Source of the DNA: Microbulbifer sp. ALW1
GTDB lineage: Bacteria > Pseudomonadota > Gammaproteobacteria > Pseudomonadales > Cellvibrionaceae
DNA: 64,000 bases
NCBI RefSeq assembly: GCF_009903625.1
Contig: NZ_CP047569.1
Span: 2,396,501 to 2,460,500 of the forward strand
Direction of reading: 5' to 3'
The notes beneath the pieces are model-generated. The model had not been told where the DNA came from and searched no databases. It saw nothing but the letters and a program-made list of their open reading frames with translations. The first letter of the stretch is position 1; every line of letters starts with the position of its first letter. Shown piece after piece: positions 45,161 through 55,035 of this stretch. The position numbers were made by a program, and so were the translations under genes.

Positions 45161-45188
45161 GCGCAACAGTGGCAGATTCAAGGTGAAT

Positions 45189-46457
45189 TCAGGCCTGCTG
45201 CCGTTCTGGCAACGATTCGTTAAAAGAGAGGGTTTTGTTGGTAATCAGTGGTTTCGCCCACAATCCAATACTGAAAATGTAGGCGAGCGGAATAAACAGG
45301 AAGCAGAGTCCCATTCGCAGACTGCCACTGGTATCGGCAATAAAACCTACGATGGGGGAGGCGACGGCTCCACCGAGTATTCCGGTACAGAGAATCCCGG
45401 CAAAAGAGCCGTGATCTTTTGCGAGCGAGTTCATCGCCAGGGAAAAGATGATGGACCACATCACCGAGAGAAAGAAACCTGTCGCTGGGAACGCAATACG
45501 CGCGATATCACTGCTGCCCAAAAGGGCGCAGCTCAGTGCCAGCACCGCACCGGAGGAAAACCCCAGGAGTACATATCGGCTGTCGATCAGCTTGAGCAAC
45601 AGCAGCCCCAGCAGGCAGCCAATGGTCAGCATCATCCAGAACTGACTAACGGTTTCTGCGCCGATGGTTTCCGGTGGCAGGCCGTGGTAGCGCTGCAGGA
45701 ACAGCGATATGCCGTTGGCCAATCCCTGTTCGGTACCTACGTAGGCGGCAATGCCAATGAAGAACAGTACCACCGTCTTTTGTTTGAAGAGTGACAATGT
45801 CGACCCTAGGGCTCCAACCTTTTCATCCTCCCGCAGTTCTACCTTGGGTAACCGGATGACGGCGACCAGGCAGATAAACAGTAGGGCGATGATGGCAAAT
45901 AACCAGTACATGGATACCCAGGCCATATCGGTGTTCATGATTGACCGCAGAAAGCTGATGACAAAGCTGGACTGATTGGTGTCGTTCAGCGCTTGGGTGA
46001 GCCCGGTATAGACCAGCGGGCTGAGTGTTGCCGCACCGCCAAAGACCAACTGTGCCATCACCGAAAAGAATGCGAAGTTTTCCTCTCCCCCTGCGGTTCG
46101 CAGCAGGGGATTGATGGCTACCTGTAGCATGGCCATACCGGCACCAATCATAAACAGGGAGATCATCGCAATGTGCAGTACCGGGTACATGGCAAAGGCA
46201 AGTGAACCGGCCAGCGCTAAAGTGAATGCCACCAGCATTACCGGCTTTTCACCATAGTTGTGAATCAGCATGCCTGCAGGAATCGATGTCACCCCGTAGG
46301 CGGCGAAGAATGAAAATGGCAGAAGCCCGGCCAGCCAAAGACTTATCTGAAAGTTATCCACGAACGCCGGAAAAAGTGGCCCGAGGATGTTGGTGATAAA
46401 GGAGATCGCGAAAAAAACGGCGAGCACCAGTCCGACATGGAAAGGATTTTTTTGCAT
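45189..46457 (-). CDS. MFS sugar transporter (FucP/FHS-like)
   Basis: A 422-residue permease with twelve predicted helices. N-terminal FFAISFITNILGPLFPAF, GAGMAMLQVAINPLLR and the GILGGAVASPIVGFIAD segment match the fucose/glucose:H+ symporter family. It is divergent from the TonB-dependent receptor and upstream of the ROK kinase, consistent with inner-membrane uptake of the sugar that ROK phosphorylates. A bipartite operator lies 136 bases upstream. Confidence 0.9.
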   Translation of the reverse strand: MQKNPFHVGLVLAVFFAISFITNILGPLFPAFVDNFQISLWLAGLLPFSFFAAYGVTSIPAGMLIHNYGEKPVMLVAFTLALAGSLAFAMYPVLHIAMISLFMIGAGMAMLQVAINPLLRTAGGEENFAFFSVMAQLVFGGAATLSPLVYTGLTQALNDTNQSSFVISFLRSIMNTDMAWVSMYWLFAIIALLFICLVAVIRLPKVELREDEKVGALGSTLSLFKQKTVVLFFIGIAAYVGTEQGLANGISLFLQRYHGLPPETIGAETVSQFWMMLTIGCLLGLLLLKLIDSRYVLLGFSSGAVLALSCALLGSSDIARIAFPATGFFLSVMWSIIFSLAMNSLAKDHGSFAGILCTGILGGAVASPIVGFIADTSGSLRMGLCFLFIPLAYIFSIGLWAKPLITNKTLSFNESLPERQQA

Positions 46458-46592
46458 GACTCAATCCGGTTGTTATGGTTGTTATCCGCCGCTTCGGGTA
46501 CGGCAAGCTTTTCCTGGCTGAAATTGATTGGGTGATAACCGCGCACATTGCGTTACCGTTGGGGAAATGATGAAAGCAAGGGCGGGCCGATT

Positions 46593-46625
46593 GATACACT
46601 TTTCTAACCTATGACGATACTTTTC
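46593..46625 (+). promoter_or_regulatory. Bipartite operator, site A (probable AraC target)
   Basis: GATACACTTTTC (46593-46604) and GATACTTTTC (46616-46625), starts 23 bp apart. The same pair with the same spacing is at 54875-54907, and an inverted variant at 55936-55968. Confidence 0.7.
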
Positions 46626-46806
46626 TGCCGGCATGAGACCACGGCTGAATGGTTTCGACCGGGGGCGGCAATCTGCTATTCCGGTATTTCGCCGGAATCC
46701 CCGGGGCGCAGAAGGTGATTTGGCCATGGAGCGGGCGCCAGGCCCTGCTTCTATTGGCGGAAAAAACGGCCGGAGAAGCATAAGAGATTTGTACTGCTCG
46801 TTGATT

Positions 46807-46816
46807 GAAAAGTATC
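46807..46816 (-). promoter_or_regulatory. Isolated operator half-site
   Basis: GATACTTTTC on the minus strand, no partner at 23 bp. It may contribute to looping or receptor-gene control. Confidence 0.4.
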
Positions 46817-47053
46817 AAATGTACCGGGGCCTCTAGGCTAGCATGTCCGCACACATCAAATGATTTGAGTGTTTATGCCCGGCGGGCAGACAGCGGGAAG
46901 GTCAGCAACTTGTGATCATTTCCGGGTCTTTTGGGGTGAGTCTGGTGAAGTGACCGTGCCGGCCAGGCCACTCCGGGAGTTCCTGAGTTGTAGTTGAGGG
47001 AGGCTGCTTCGTTGTGGTGACAATAAAAATTATGTGCAATTGAGGAGATATGT

Positions 47054-50038
47054 ATGAGGTCAGGATCCAAGCAACTGAAAAGAAATGTGCTGTCGGTCAG
47101 TATCGCATCGGCGATGTTGACCGCATCGGCGGGCGCAATGGCACAGGCCGAAGCGCTGGAAGAGGTCGTCGTTACCGGGGTGCGCGCCGCGCAGGCCAGT
47201 GCAGTGAATACCAAGCGGTTAGCGAACTCGGTGGTGGATGGAATTGCCGCTCAGGATATCGGCAAACTGCCAGATGTGACCATCGCTGACTCCCTGCAAC
47301 GGATTCCCGGTATTCAGGTGCAGCGTACTGCCGGTGAGGGTGGTCCTGTTCAGATTCGCGGCCTGCCTTATGTCGCCACCATGTTGAATGGTGAAAGTTT
47401 CCTCAGTGCAACCAGTATTGATGCCTCCGATGCGGATTTTGGGGATTTGCCTTCCCAGCTGTTTTCTGGTGCGGATGTTTACAAATCGCCACTCACGACT
47501 ACTTCGACTCAGGGGATCGCCGGTACCGTAGACCTGAAAACCCGCCGCCCATTCGACATGGAAGACGGCTGGAACTTTGCCGGTGGTGCCGAGGTTGATC
47601 AGGGTTCCTTCAGTAAGGAGCAGGATCCAACCCTGAATGGTCTTTTGAGCTGGAAAAATGACAGCGTTGGCATTTTGGTGTCTGCGGTCACTACCGAGAA
47701 GAATCTGGCTACGGATTACAACGGTTACTTCGATACCTCGGAAAATGGCGGTATCGGCTCGGCGAACAGTAATCACGATTGGAATACCCCCGCTCAGCAC
47801 GGTGATATGTATTACGTGATGCCGCAGGGATTTGCCGCATTCCACAAAGCGGAAGAGCGTCATCGCGACGGTGCCAACCTGTCTTTCCAGGCGGATCTGG
47901 GTAGTGGTTTTGAGCTGGTGGCGGATTATTTCTACAGCGAGCAGGAGCGTTGGAATCGCAGGGCTGGTATCTCGCACAACAACCGCTGGCAGACCTTTGC
48001 GGATTACGCCTATGCCACAGAGTTTGGCGATAGCGCCTTTGATCACAATGGCAATGAGTGGCGCACGGTTACCGCCTACGAGGCCCGCCCTTACCGGCTG
48101 CAATCCTTTGCCCAGACCAACTACAACCACGAAACATCCAAAAACGCCAATCTCGAGTTGAATTACGACAACGGTGGCGCTCTCACCGGCCAGGTGCGTG
48201 TTACCCGGGCATCCGCAGACGCCAGTATGCGCCACGGTTATACCGAAGGGGACCTGTTGAGCATTGACCAGGGTTCTCTGGTAACCGGACCCGGCGGGTT
48301 GGTGCCGGCCGAATACTGCGGCCCTGACGATGTGCCGGTTGGTGATCAGGGAGGCTGCTACGCGGCTTACTCCCCAGGCGGTATCGAAGACAGTGATTTC
48401 ATGATCGGCTACGACGTTTCCGGTGAGTATCCGGCATTCAGTGGCTTTGACCAGGTGGTGAATGGCGGTCAGGGTATGATGACCGTAGCGGACTACATGG
48501 CCAGTCTGGACTCCTACCATGTAGGTGCCTTCTCTTCAGAAGGAAACACTAACGCAAAAGGTAACCTGGATACCTTCAGCAGCAAGTGGAACTATGCGTT
48601 CGAAGATTCTGCGTTTGTAGAGAGTATGGATTTCGGTATCCGACAGAGCGAGCGCAGCGTGGATCGCGAGCAGTTTTCCTACTTCGCCGATTTCGCCGAT
48701 ACCGGCTGTTCCGCACAGTGGAAAGCGGTAGACCAGTTCGCCAACTCCTCTGAATGTAATCCAAACCTCGCCCAGGGTGAGATGGTGAACGGTGAATTTG
48801 TACCTTACACCCTGCTCAAGCCCACGCGCATCGATGATTACAACAATGTCATCTGGGTGAACGATTTCGGCGGTGTTACTGGGCTGCCCGGTGTGTGGGT
48901 TGCAGACCCTCGTGACTTTGACGATACCCTTGCTTTCCAGGAAAAAGTCTTCGGGCCACAGCGCAAGGTGATTGATCCTGGAATGTCGTACTCGGTGGAT
49001 CTGGCAGAGTTCAGCTACTTCCTGCAGGGTAATTTCGCCTACGGTGACTTCAGCGGTAACCTGGGCGTGAAGGTGGTGGAGACCGAGCTGACCGTTCGCC
49101 AGAACGAAGTGGGCGACGGTATTCCGCACTCGGGTGCCAGCCAGGATATCGGTGATATTGTCACCAAGCGCGATTACACCGACATTCTTCCCGCACTGAA
49201 CGTGGCCTACGATGTGACCGAAGACGTCAAGCTGCGTGCCGCTTATGCCGAGACCATGATGCCACTCGATCTGCTCACCTGGGGTGGCGGTATGTCGGTG
49301 GGCATGGTGTTTGACAACGCCAGTGGTCAGATGCGCCCGGCGAACGCAACACTGTCCGGTAACCCAGAGCTGGAGCCTACGCGCGCGAAAAATATGGAAG
49401 TATCCGCAGAGTGGTATCTGGGAAGTGCGACCATGGTGAGTGCCGGTCTATTCAATATTGATGTCGAAAGCTTTATTGAAAATGGCGTTGGCACCATCGC
49501 AGTGGCTGATCCGGTTTCCGGCACGAAAGTGGTTCCGATGACTGGCCCCATTCAGGGAACGGACGGTAACGTAAAAGGTCTTGAGCTTGCAGCCAAGTTG
49601 GCCTTCATTGACTTCCTGGATGCACCGGTACTTTCCGATATGGGTATCGATGCCAACTACACCCTGTCGGACAGTGGTTATGGTGAAGATGCATCGGGTA
49701 AAGACCGCCCCTTCCCGGGTAACTCCGAGCACACCTATAACCTGGTGGGTTGGTATGAGACTGACCTGATTTCGGCCCGTCTTGCCTACAACTTCCGTTC
49801 GGAGCGCTTGATCACCAGCGGCAGTAGCATCCTTGGTCTGCAGGACCTGTATCAGGACGACTACGGACAGCTCGACTTGAACGTGACCTGGAGCGTGACT
49901 GATCAACTGGATCTCTATCTGAATGGTTCCAATATTCTGGAAGAGTACCAGCAGGCATATCTGGAGTTTGAAGACCAGAAAGCGTTCCAGAACCTGTATG
50001 AAGCGCGTTGGGCTCTGGGTGCCCGCTACACTTACTAA
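47054..50038 (+). CDS. TonB-dependent receptor (carbohydrate-uptake type)
   Basis: A 994-residue receptor: signal peptide ending AGAMAQ, TonB box region EEVVVTGVRAA, plug (IADSLQRIPGIQVQR; PVQIRGLPYVATMLNG), and a barrel ending LGARYTY with terminal aromatic residue. The NTKRLANSVVDGIAAQDIGKLPDVTIADSL-type start of the plug identifies the subfamily common in proteobacterial sugar-utilisation loci (TIGR01782-like). It should import cello-oligosaccharides or related glucans. GAGGAG precedes the ATG, and a terminator separates it from the halogenase genes. Confidence 0.9.
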   Translation: MRSGSKQLKRNVLSVSIASAMLTASAGAMAQAEALEEVVVTGVRAAQASAVNTKRLANSVVDGIAAQDIGKLPDVTIADSLQRIPGIQVQRTAGEGGPVQIRGLPYVATMLNGESFLSATSIDASDADFGDLPSQLFSGADVYKSPLTTTSTQGIAGTVDLKTRRPFDMEDGWNFAGGAEVDQGSFSKEQDPTLNGLLSWKNDSVGILVSAVTTEKNLATDYNGYFDTSENGGIGSANSNHDWNTPAQHGDMYYVMPQGFAAFHKAEERHRDGANLSFQADLGSGFELVADYFYSEQERWNRRAGISHNNRWQTFADYAYATEFGDSAFDHNGNEWRTVTAYEARPYRLQSFAQTNYNHETSKNANLELNYDNGGALTGQVRVTRASADASMRHGYTEGDLLSIDQGSLVTGPGGLVPAEYCGPDDVPVGDQGGCYAAYSPGGIEDSDFMIGYDVSGEYPAFSGFDQVVNGGQGMMTVADYMASLDSYHVGAFSSEGNTNAKGNLDTFSSKWNYAFEDSAFVESMDFGIRQSERSVDREQFSYFADFADTGCSAQWKAVDQFANSSECNPNLAQGEMVNGEFVPYTLLKPTRIDDYNNVIWVNDFGGVTGLPGVWVADPRDFDDTLAFQEKVFGPQRKVIDPGMSYSVDLAEFSYFLQGNFAYGDFSGNLGVKVVETELTVRQNEVGDGIPHSGASQDIGDIVTKRDYTDILPALNVAYDVTEDVKLRAAYAETMMPLDLLTWGGGMSVGMVFDNASGQMRPANATLSGNPELEPTRAKNMEVSAEWYLGSATMVSAGLFNIDVESFIENGVGTIAVADPVSGTKVVPMTGPIQGTDGNVKGLELAAKLAFIDFLDAPVLSDMGIDANYTLSDSGYGEDASGKDRPFPGNSEHTYNLVGWYETDLISARLAYNFRSERLITSGSSILGLQDLYQDDYGQLDLNVTWSVTDQLDLYLNGSNILEEYQQAYLEFEDQKAFQNLYEARWALGARYTY

Positions 50039-50066
50039 GATGTTTCTGAGTGTAAGCGGTTAATCG

Positions 50067-50100
50067 TAAAAGCCACTGGGATTTTCCCAGTGGCTTTTTT
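50067..50100 (+). terminator. Intrinsic terminator of the receptor gene
   Basis: AAAGCCACTGGGA and complement with TTTT loop, followed by six T. Confidence 0.92.
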
Positions 50101-50163
50101 AATATCTAGCATCAGAAAACATAACGAAAGAGAGTGTCGACCGACTGACACCATTAGAGATTT

Positions 50164-51681
50164 ATGCCAGAAAGTAAGCCTGTTAAACGGATTCTAATTG
50201 TCGGTGGTGGCACCGCGGGGTGGATGGTCGCGGCCAAGTTAAGTCAACATTTCCGCAAAACCGATATCCGGATTCAGCTGGTAGAGTCTAGCGAGATCGG
50301 AACGGTTGGTGTGGGTGAGGCGACAATACCCACAATTCGCCGCTTTTATGCCTCCCTCGGTTTCACTGATGCGCAGGTCATGTCTGCAACCCAGGCCACT
50401 GTCAAGCTGGGTATTGAATTCCGTGATTGGCACAGACAGGGCGAGTCCTTTATTCATCCGTTTGGTGTATTCGGCCAGCCAGCGCACGGGATTCCTTTTC
50501 ACCATTTTTGGCTCAGAGGACGAGAGTTGGGAGAAGGACAGCCACTCTCGGATTACTGTCTTGGCATTGCCATGGCACAAGCGGGCCGGTTTGCTCCACC
50601 ACCGGAGAAGCCGCGCTCTGCACTGGCGGTGTTCGATTGGGCGCTGCACTTTGACGCCGGTCGCTTTGCGGCGCTGATGCGCGATTATGCCGAGTCGAAT
50701 GGGGTGGTAAGAGTCGATGCCAGAATTTCTGATGTGGAGCTCGACCCCGAAAGCGGTGAGATTGCCCAGCTCCACTTGCAGGGTGGTTTATCCCTGTCCG
50801 CTGATCTGTATATTGATTGCAGTGGCTTTCAGGGGCTTCTGATCGAGCAGGCACTGAATACGGGGTACGAGGACTGGAGCCAGTGGTTGCTGTGTGACAG
50901 TGCGCTCGCGGTACAGAGTGAGCGAACCGGCGAGCCCGCCCCGCGCACGGTAGCCAAAGCGCATCAGGCCGGGTGGCAATGGCAGATACCCCTGCAGGAA
51001 AGACAGGGCAACGGCCATGTGTATTGCTGTGCATTTATGGAGCGGGATACGGCGGAACAGACGTTGCGGAGTCATATTGACGGAAAGCTGCTTCACGAGC
51101 CCAGGCCATTCCGCTTCACTGCAGGCCGGCGCCGGCGGGCATGGAATAAAAACTGTATCGCAGTAGGGCTGGCAGCAGGCTTTATCGAGCCTTTGGAAAG
51201 CACCAGTATTGCCCTGGTGGAAACAGCTATTGAAAAAATTTGTGGCAGCTTTCCGCACCCATATTATGGTGAGGCAGAAATCGAGCGGTTTAATCGGGTA
51301 ACGGCCGAAGAATATACCCATATCCGGGATTTTATCATTCTGCACTACAAGGCCAATCAGCGCTCCGATAGCGATTTCTGGCAACACTGTCGCAATATGG
51401 CGATACCCGACTCCCTGGAAGAGCGGCTGGCAGCCTATCGCGAACAGGCAATGTTACACCGTCGGCCTTGGGAAATTTTTCACCCTGACAGCTGGCTGGC
51501 GATTTACAGCGGGTTCGATTGTTATCCCCGAGTCTATAACAAGCGGGTGCAGGAAGTGCCGACAGAAGTTCTCAAACGCAATCTGGAGCGCATGCGTCAA
51601 ACGGTTGCGAAGGTCGTATCGCAACTTCCCCCGCACGGCGAATTTCTTCGCGCTGTTTGCCCGTCGGATGTGCGGAAATAG
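50164..51681 (+). CDS. Flavin-dependent (tryptophan-type) halogenase homologue 1
   Basis: A 505-residue FAD protein of the PrnA/RebH family. It has the FAD motif GGGTAGWMVA, catalytic Lys81 (ATVKLGIEF), the WxWxIP motif (WQWQIP) and the active-site Glu in EPLESTSI. All residues needed for HOCl formation and halogenation are kept. Such genes are recurrent beside TonB-dependent receptors in sugar loci, where their substrate is unknown. It is the first of two tandem genes (33-base gap). Confidence 0.88.
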   Translation: MPESKPVKRILIVGGGTAGWMVAAKLSQHFRKTDIRIQLVESSEIGTVGVGEATIPTIRRFYASLGFTDAQVMSATQATVKLGIEFRDWHRQGESFIHPFGVFGQPAHGIPFHHFWLRGRELGEGQPLSDYCLGIAMAQAGRFAPPPEKPRSALAVFDWALHFDAGRFAALMRDYAESNGVVRVDARISDVELDPESGEIAQLHLQGGLSLSADLYIDCSGFQGLLIEQALNTGYEDWSQWLLCDSALAVQSERTGEPAPRTVAKAHQAGWQWQIPLQERQGNGHVYCCAFMERDTAEQTLRSHIDGKLLHEPRPFRFTAGRRRRAWNKNCIAVGLAAGFIEPLESTSIALVETAIEKICGSFPHPYYGEAEIERFNRVTAEEYTHIRDFIILHYKANQRSDSDFWQHCRNMAIPDSLEERLAAYREQAMLHRRPWEIFHPDSWLAIYSGFDCYPRVYNKRVQEVPTEVLKRNLERMRQTVAKVVSQLPPHGEFLRAVCPSDVRK

Positions 51682-51713
51682 GGCGGTACCGAACATAAGT
51701 CTGGAGGCGAACC

Positions 51714-53234
51714 GTGCGACAAACCAGTGAAGCGATCAAGGATATTGTCATTGTCGGTGGCGGGACGGCCGGGTGGATGGCAGCAATTATGCTGTCTACG
51801 GTCTGTGGCCGAGGGCCGCAGAGCCCGTCCGTTACCCTTATTGAGTCACCGGACATCCCGATTATTGGGGTCGGCGAAGCGACGGTTCCACCATTTCTCC
51901 AGTTTCTAAAAAGCAACGGTATCGATGAGCGGGCGTTTGTTCAGGCAACTCAAGCAACATTCAAGTTGGGAATTCGCTTTGAGGACTGGTTGCAAAAAGG
52001 AAAAACGTACTTTCATCCCTTTGGCGATATTGGGCGCTCCCTGGATGGACACGAGTTTTATGCGCTGTGGCTGAAGTGTGGCGCGGACGCATTGTCACCG
52101 CTGATGGCCCATGCTCCGGCCGCAGTGATGGCGCAGCAGGGGCGATTTGTACCCCCAGCACAGGTGAGTGGATCACCCGTAGCGGGCGCCAATTACGCGT
52201 TGCACCTGGACGCATCACTGGCAGCCGGCTTTCTGCGCAATACGGCTTGCGATCGCGGTGTACGCCGGATTGAAGCCACCGTTGACAAGGTTTTACAGGA
52301 TAAAAAAGGCTTCATCGAACGGTTGCAGTTGTCCGACGGTACATCGGTGCCGGGTGACTTGTTTGTAGACTGTACCGGTTTCAAAGGGCTGCTGATTGAG
52401 GAGACCCTGAAAAGTGGCTTTGAAGACTGGTCGGACTTTCTACCCTGTGATCGAGCAGTAGTGGCGCCTACTGAAAATCTGGCTGGAATACCACCATATA
52501 CAGTAGTGCGGGCGTTGAACGCGGGCTGGAAGTGGACAATTCCACTCCAGCACCGAACGGGTAATGGCTACGTGTATAGTAGCCAGTTCTGTAGTGACGA
52601 TGAGGCCCGCGAGGAGTTTCTGGCATCTCTGGGGGCGCCGCCAACAGTTGAGCCCAGAGTCATTCCATTTCGAACAGGCGTGCGCAAAAAAATCTGGAGT
52701 AAAAATTGCCTTTCTCTGGGGCTGGCGTCGGGTTTTCTGGAGCCGTTGGAGAGTACGGCGATACACCTGGTGTTCAAAACGCTGTCCCATTTTATCCGCA
52801 ATTTTCCGGATTCCGATTTTGATCCGATATTGCAGCGAGCATTTCACAACAATATCTATGGAGAGTACCGGGCCGTGCGGGACTTTCTTGTGCTGCATTA
52901 CTGCACTACCCAACGCAAGGACACGGCATTCTGGCGGTGGTGCCAGACGATGCCCATTCCCGAGAACCTGCTAGAGCGTCTGGAGGCGTTTCGGGCGCGG
53001 GGCCTGTTACTGCCGCCGGAGCATGAAAATTTGTTTGGTAACAACAGCTGGTATGCCGTATTGGAAGGAATGAGCGTACGTGCGCGGAAGTATCACCCAC
53101 TGATTGATGTATTGCCTGCTGATCGCCTGACGCAATCGCTATCCTCCGGGGAAAAGGCAATAGCCGCATTTGTAGAGGAGTTGCCGGAGCATCATGCGTT
53201 TATTCGGGAATATTGTCCTGCGCTTGCAATTTAG
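51714..53234 (+). CDS. Flavin-dependent halogenase homologue 2
   Basis: 506 residues; GGGTAGWMAA, Lys84 (ATFKLGIRF), WKWTIP and EPLESTAI are intact. The start is GTG 51714 with GGAGG 6 bases upstream. It is clearly diverged from its upstream neighbour outside the motifs, so this is not a recent duplication. It is convergent with homologue 3. Confidence 0.88.
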   Translation: MRQTSEAIKDIVIVGGGTAGWMAAIMLSTVCGRGPQSPSVTLIESPDIPIIGVGEATVPPFLQFLKSNGIDERAFVQATQATFKLGIRFEDWLQKGKTYFHPFGDIGRSLDGHEFYALWLKCGADALSPLMAHAPAAVMAQQGRFVPPAQVSGSPVAGANYALHLDASLAAGFLRNTACDRGVRRIEATVDKVLQDKKGFIERLQLSDGTSVPGDLFVDCTGFKGLLIEETLKSGFEDWSDFLPCDRAVVAPTENLAGIPPYTVVRALNAGWKWTIPLQHRTGNGYVYSSQFCSDDEAREEFLASLGAPPTVEPRVIPFRTGVRKKIWSKNCLSLGLASGFLEPLESTAIHLVFKTLSHFIRNFPDSDFDPILQRAFHNNIYGEYRAVRDFLVLHYCTTQRKDTAFWRWCQTMPIPENLLERLEAFRARGLLLPPEHENLFGNNSWYAVLEGMSVRARKYHPLIDVLPADRLTQSLSSGEKAIAAFVEELPEHHAFIREYCPALAI

Positions 53235-53292
53235 TACCGCCTGTTTTACCCGCGATGTCGTGCTCGAGCCTGCTGGTTGATTCGTGCGGTAC

Positions 53293-54792
53293 TTACCCAG
53301 AGGGACAGTGCTTGCTCAGAAACTCCTGGTGCAGCGGAGCCTGGGATCCTGCCTGCTGTACCGTCGCCCGCATTCTTTGCAGGTGCCCGATGAGTTCCTG
53401 TTCCGGAATCAGGTCGACACGAGGGTCATAACGCTTGGGTAATACTCCGAAACCCTGAAACATGGTCAGCCAGCTTGAAGGGCTGAACGCTTCCGGATTT
53501 TGCAGGGCGATATGCCCGCAGCTCTGGTATAGGTCGATTTTGTGTTGCAGGGAGTCGGGGATATCCATCGCCCGACAGTGCGTCCAGAAGTCGCTGTCCG
53601 TGCGCTGGTTAAGTTTGTAGTGCAGGATGATGAAGTCACGAATGGTTTCCATTTCGTGGCGGTGACGGCGATTCACCTCTGCAACGATGGCCGGATCACT
53701 TCCCCCGTGAGGAAAGAAAGTCAGGAGATGGGTAATACCGGTCTGTATCAGGGAAATACTGGTGCTTTCCAGGGGCTCTAGAAAGCCTGATGCCAGACCC
53801 AGTGCATAGCAGTTCTTGTTCCATACCTGTTTGCGCCGGCCGGCTTGAAAGCGGATCGGGCGCGGTTCATTGAGGGGCTGAGTATCAAGGCTATCGAGTA
53901 ATACACGGGTGGCAGTTTCGCTATCAATGAAATGGCTACTGAATACGTAGCCAGTACCCAGCCGGTGCTGGAGCGGGATGCGCCACTGCCAGCCCGCCGC
54001 GAGTGCGGTGGTGCGGGTGTAGGGCAGGGGAGGTTGCTTGTGTTCACACTGTACTGCGACGGCACGATCGCAGAGTAACCAGTGACTCCAGTCCTCGTAG
54101 CCGGTCTTCAGGGTCTCTTCAATCAGCAGACCCCTGAAGCCGGTACAGTCGATAAACAGATCACCTCGGATGACGCGACCGTCCTGCAGTTGCAGTGCAT
54201 CGATAAAGCCGTCGTCCTGGCGGAGCCGCACTTCCGTTACCTTCTGGTCGATTCGGCGAACCCCGTCGTTTTCAGCGCGATCCCGCAAAAAGGAGGCGTA
54301 GCGCGATGCGTCGAAATGATAGGCGTAGTCGTAGTCTGCCAGGGGAGATGGCGGGTTTACCCGGGGTTGTGCGAAGCGTTGCTCTTTAGCGAGCTGGCAA
54401 CCGAGGGAAAACTCTTCCAGCTTGAATGGGTGTCCAGCCATTTTCAGGCGATTGAAATAGTGGTGAAAGTCGACACCACCATTGGCTACGCCATAATCTG
54501 AAAACGGATGGAAAAAATGTTCGCCGGGGCGGTTCCAGTCCTCAAATTGGATTCCCAGCTTGAAGGTGGCACCGGTTGCGCGGACAAAATCCAGCTCGTC
54601 GATGCCCAGGTTGTGATTGAAGCGCACAATACTGGGAATGGTCGCTTCGCCGACGCCAACCGTTCCTATGTCGGAAGATTCGATCAGGGTCACGCTGGTG
54701 TCTTTCCCCCAAGGGCCTTTCAGGTAGTGGGCCAGGCTGGCCGCGGCCATCCAGCCCGCTGTGCCGCCGCCGACAATCACAATGTTGTTCAC
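53293..54792 (-). CDS. Flavin-dependent halogenase homologue 3
   Basis: 499 residues; GGGTAGWMAA, Lys78 (ATFKLGIQF), WQWRIP and EPLESTSI are intact. It reads away from the AraC gene, with a bipartite operator 83 bases upstream of its ATG. Its opposite orientation from homologues 1 and 2 means it has a separate promoter, probably under AraC control. Confidence 0.88.
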   Translation of the reverse strand: MNNIVIVGGGTAGWMAAASLAHYLKGPWGKDTSVTLIESSDIGTVGVGEATIPSIVRFNHNLGIDELDFVRATGATFKLGIQFEDWNRPGEHFFHPFSDYGVANGGVDFHHYFNRLKMAGHPFKLEEFSLGCQLAKEQRFAQPRVNPPSPLADYDYAYHFDASRYASFLRDRAENDGVRRIDQKVTEVRLRQDDGFIDALQLQDGRVIRGDLFIDCTGFRGLLIEETLKTGYEDWSHWLLCDRAVAVQCEHKQPPLPYTRTTALAAGWQWRIPLQHRLGTGYVFSSHFIDSETATRVLLDSLDTQPLNEPRPIRFQAGRRKQVWNKNCYALGLASGFLEPLESTSISLIQTGITHLLTFFPHGGSDPAIVAEVNRRHRHEMETIRDFIILHYKLNQRTDSDFWTHCRAMDIPDSLQHKIDLYQSCGHIALQNPEAFSPSSWLTMFQGFGVLPKRYDPRVDLIPEQELIGHLQRMRATVQQAGSQAPLHQEFLSKHCPSG

Positions 54793-54874
54793 TGGTTTGA
54801 TCGCTTTTTCATTTTCTGGAAGGCACCCATACGTGCCCTTTCAAGAATATCCTGAGGCCATGGTCACGAATCTG

Positions 54875-54907
54875 GATACACTTTTCAAACTGATTCTGAT
54901 ACTTTTC
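54875..54907 (+). promoter_or_regulatory. Bipartite operator, site B (probable AraC target)
   Basis: GATACACTTTTC (54875-54886) and GATACTTTTC (54898-54907), starts 23 bp apart exactly as in site A. It lies between the divergent halogenase 3 and araC-type genes, suggesting autoregulation. Confidence 0.72.
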
Positions 54908-55035
54908 TGTTCCTTGTGGGGGGTGAAGCTTCTGGACAGTATTCAGGGTTGATACGCTTTTTCGACGTTTTGCCATTCACTAGTTTGCTTAAAAAAGTTT
55001 GCTAAATAAGAAAAATAAATGGTCGAGTGTCTGTT

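Larger units (their letters stand above)
46458..47053. other. Divergent control region of transporter and receptor
   Basis: 596 bases without a supported gene. It carries one bipartite operator (46593-46625) and an inverted half-site (46807-46816). A ribosome binding site (GAGGAGAT) lies just before the receptor start. Short frames here are out of keeping with neighbours and lack initiation signals. Confidence 0.6.

Noticed and set aside
50164..54792. Antibiotic biosynthesis cluster suggested by three halogenase homologues
   Set aside because: No NRPS, PKS, terpene or indole-pathway genes are nearby; the surroundings are sugar-utilisation genes.
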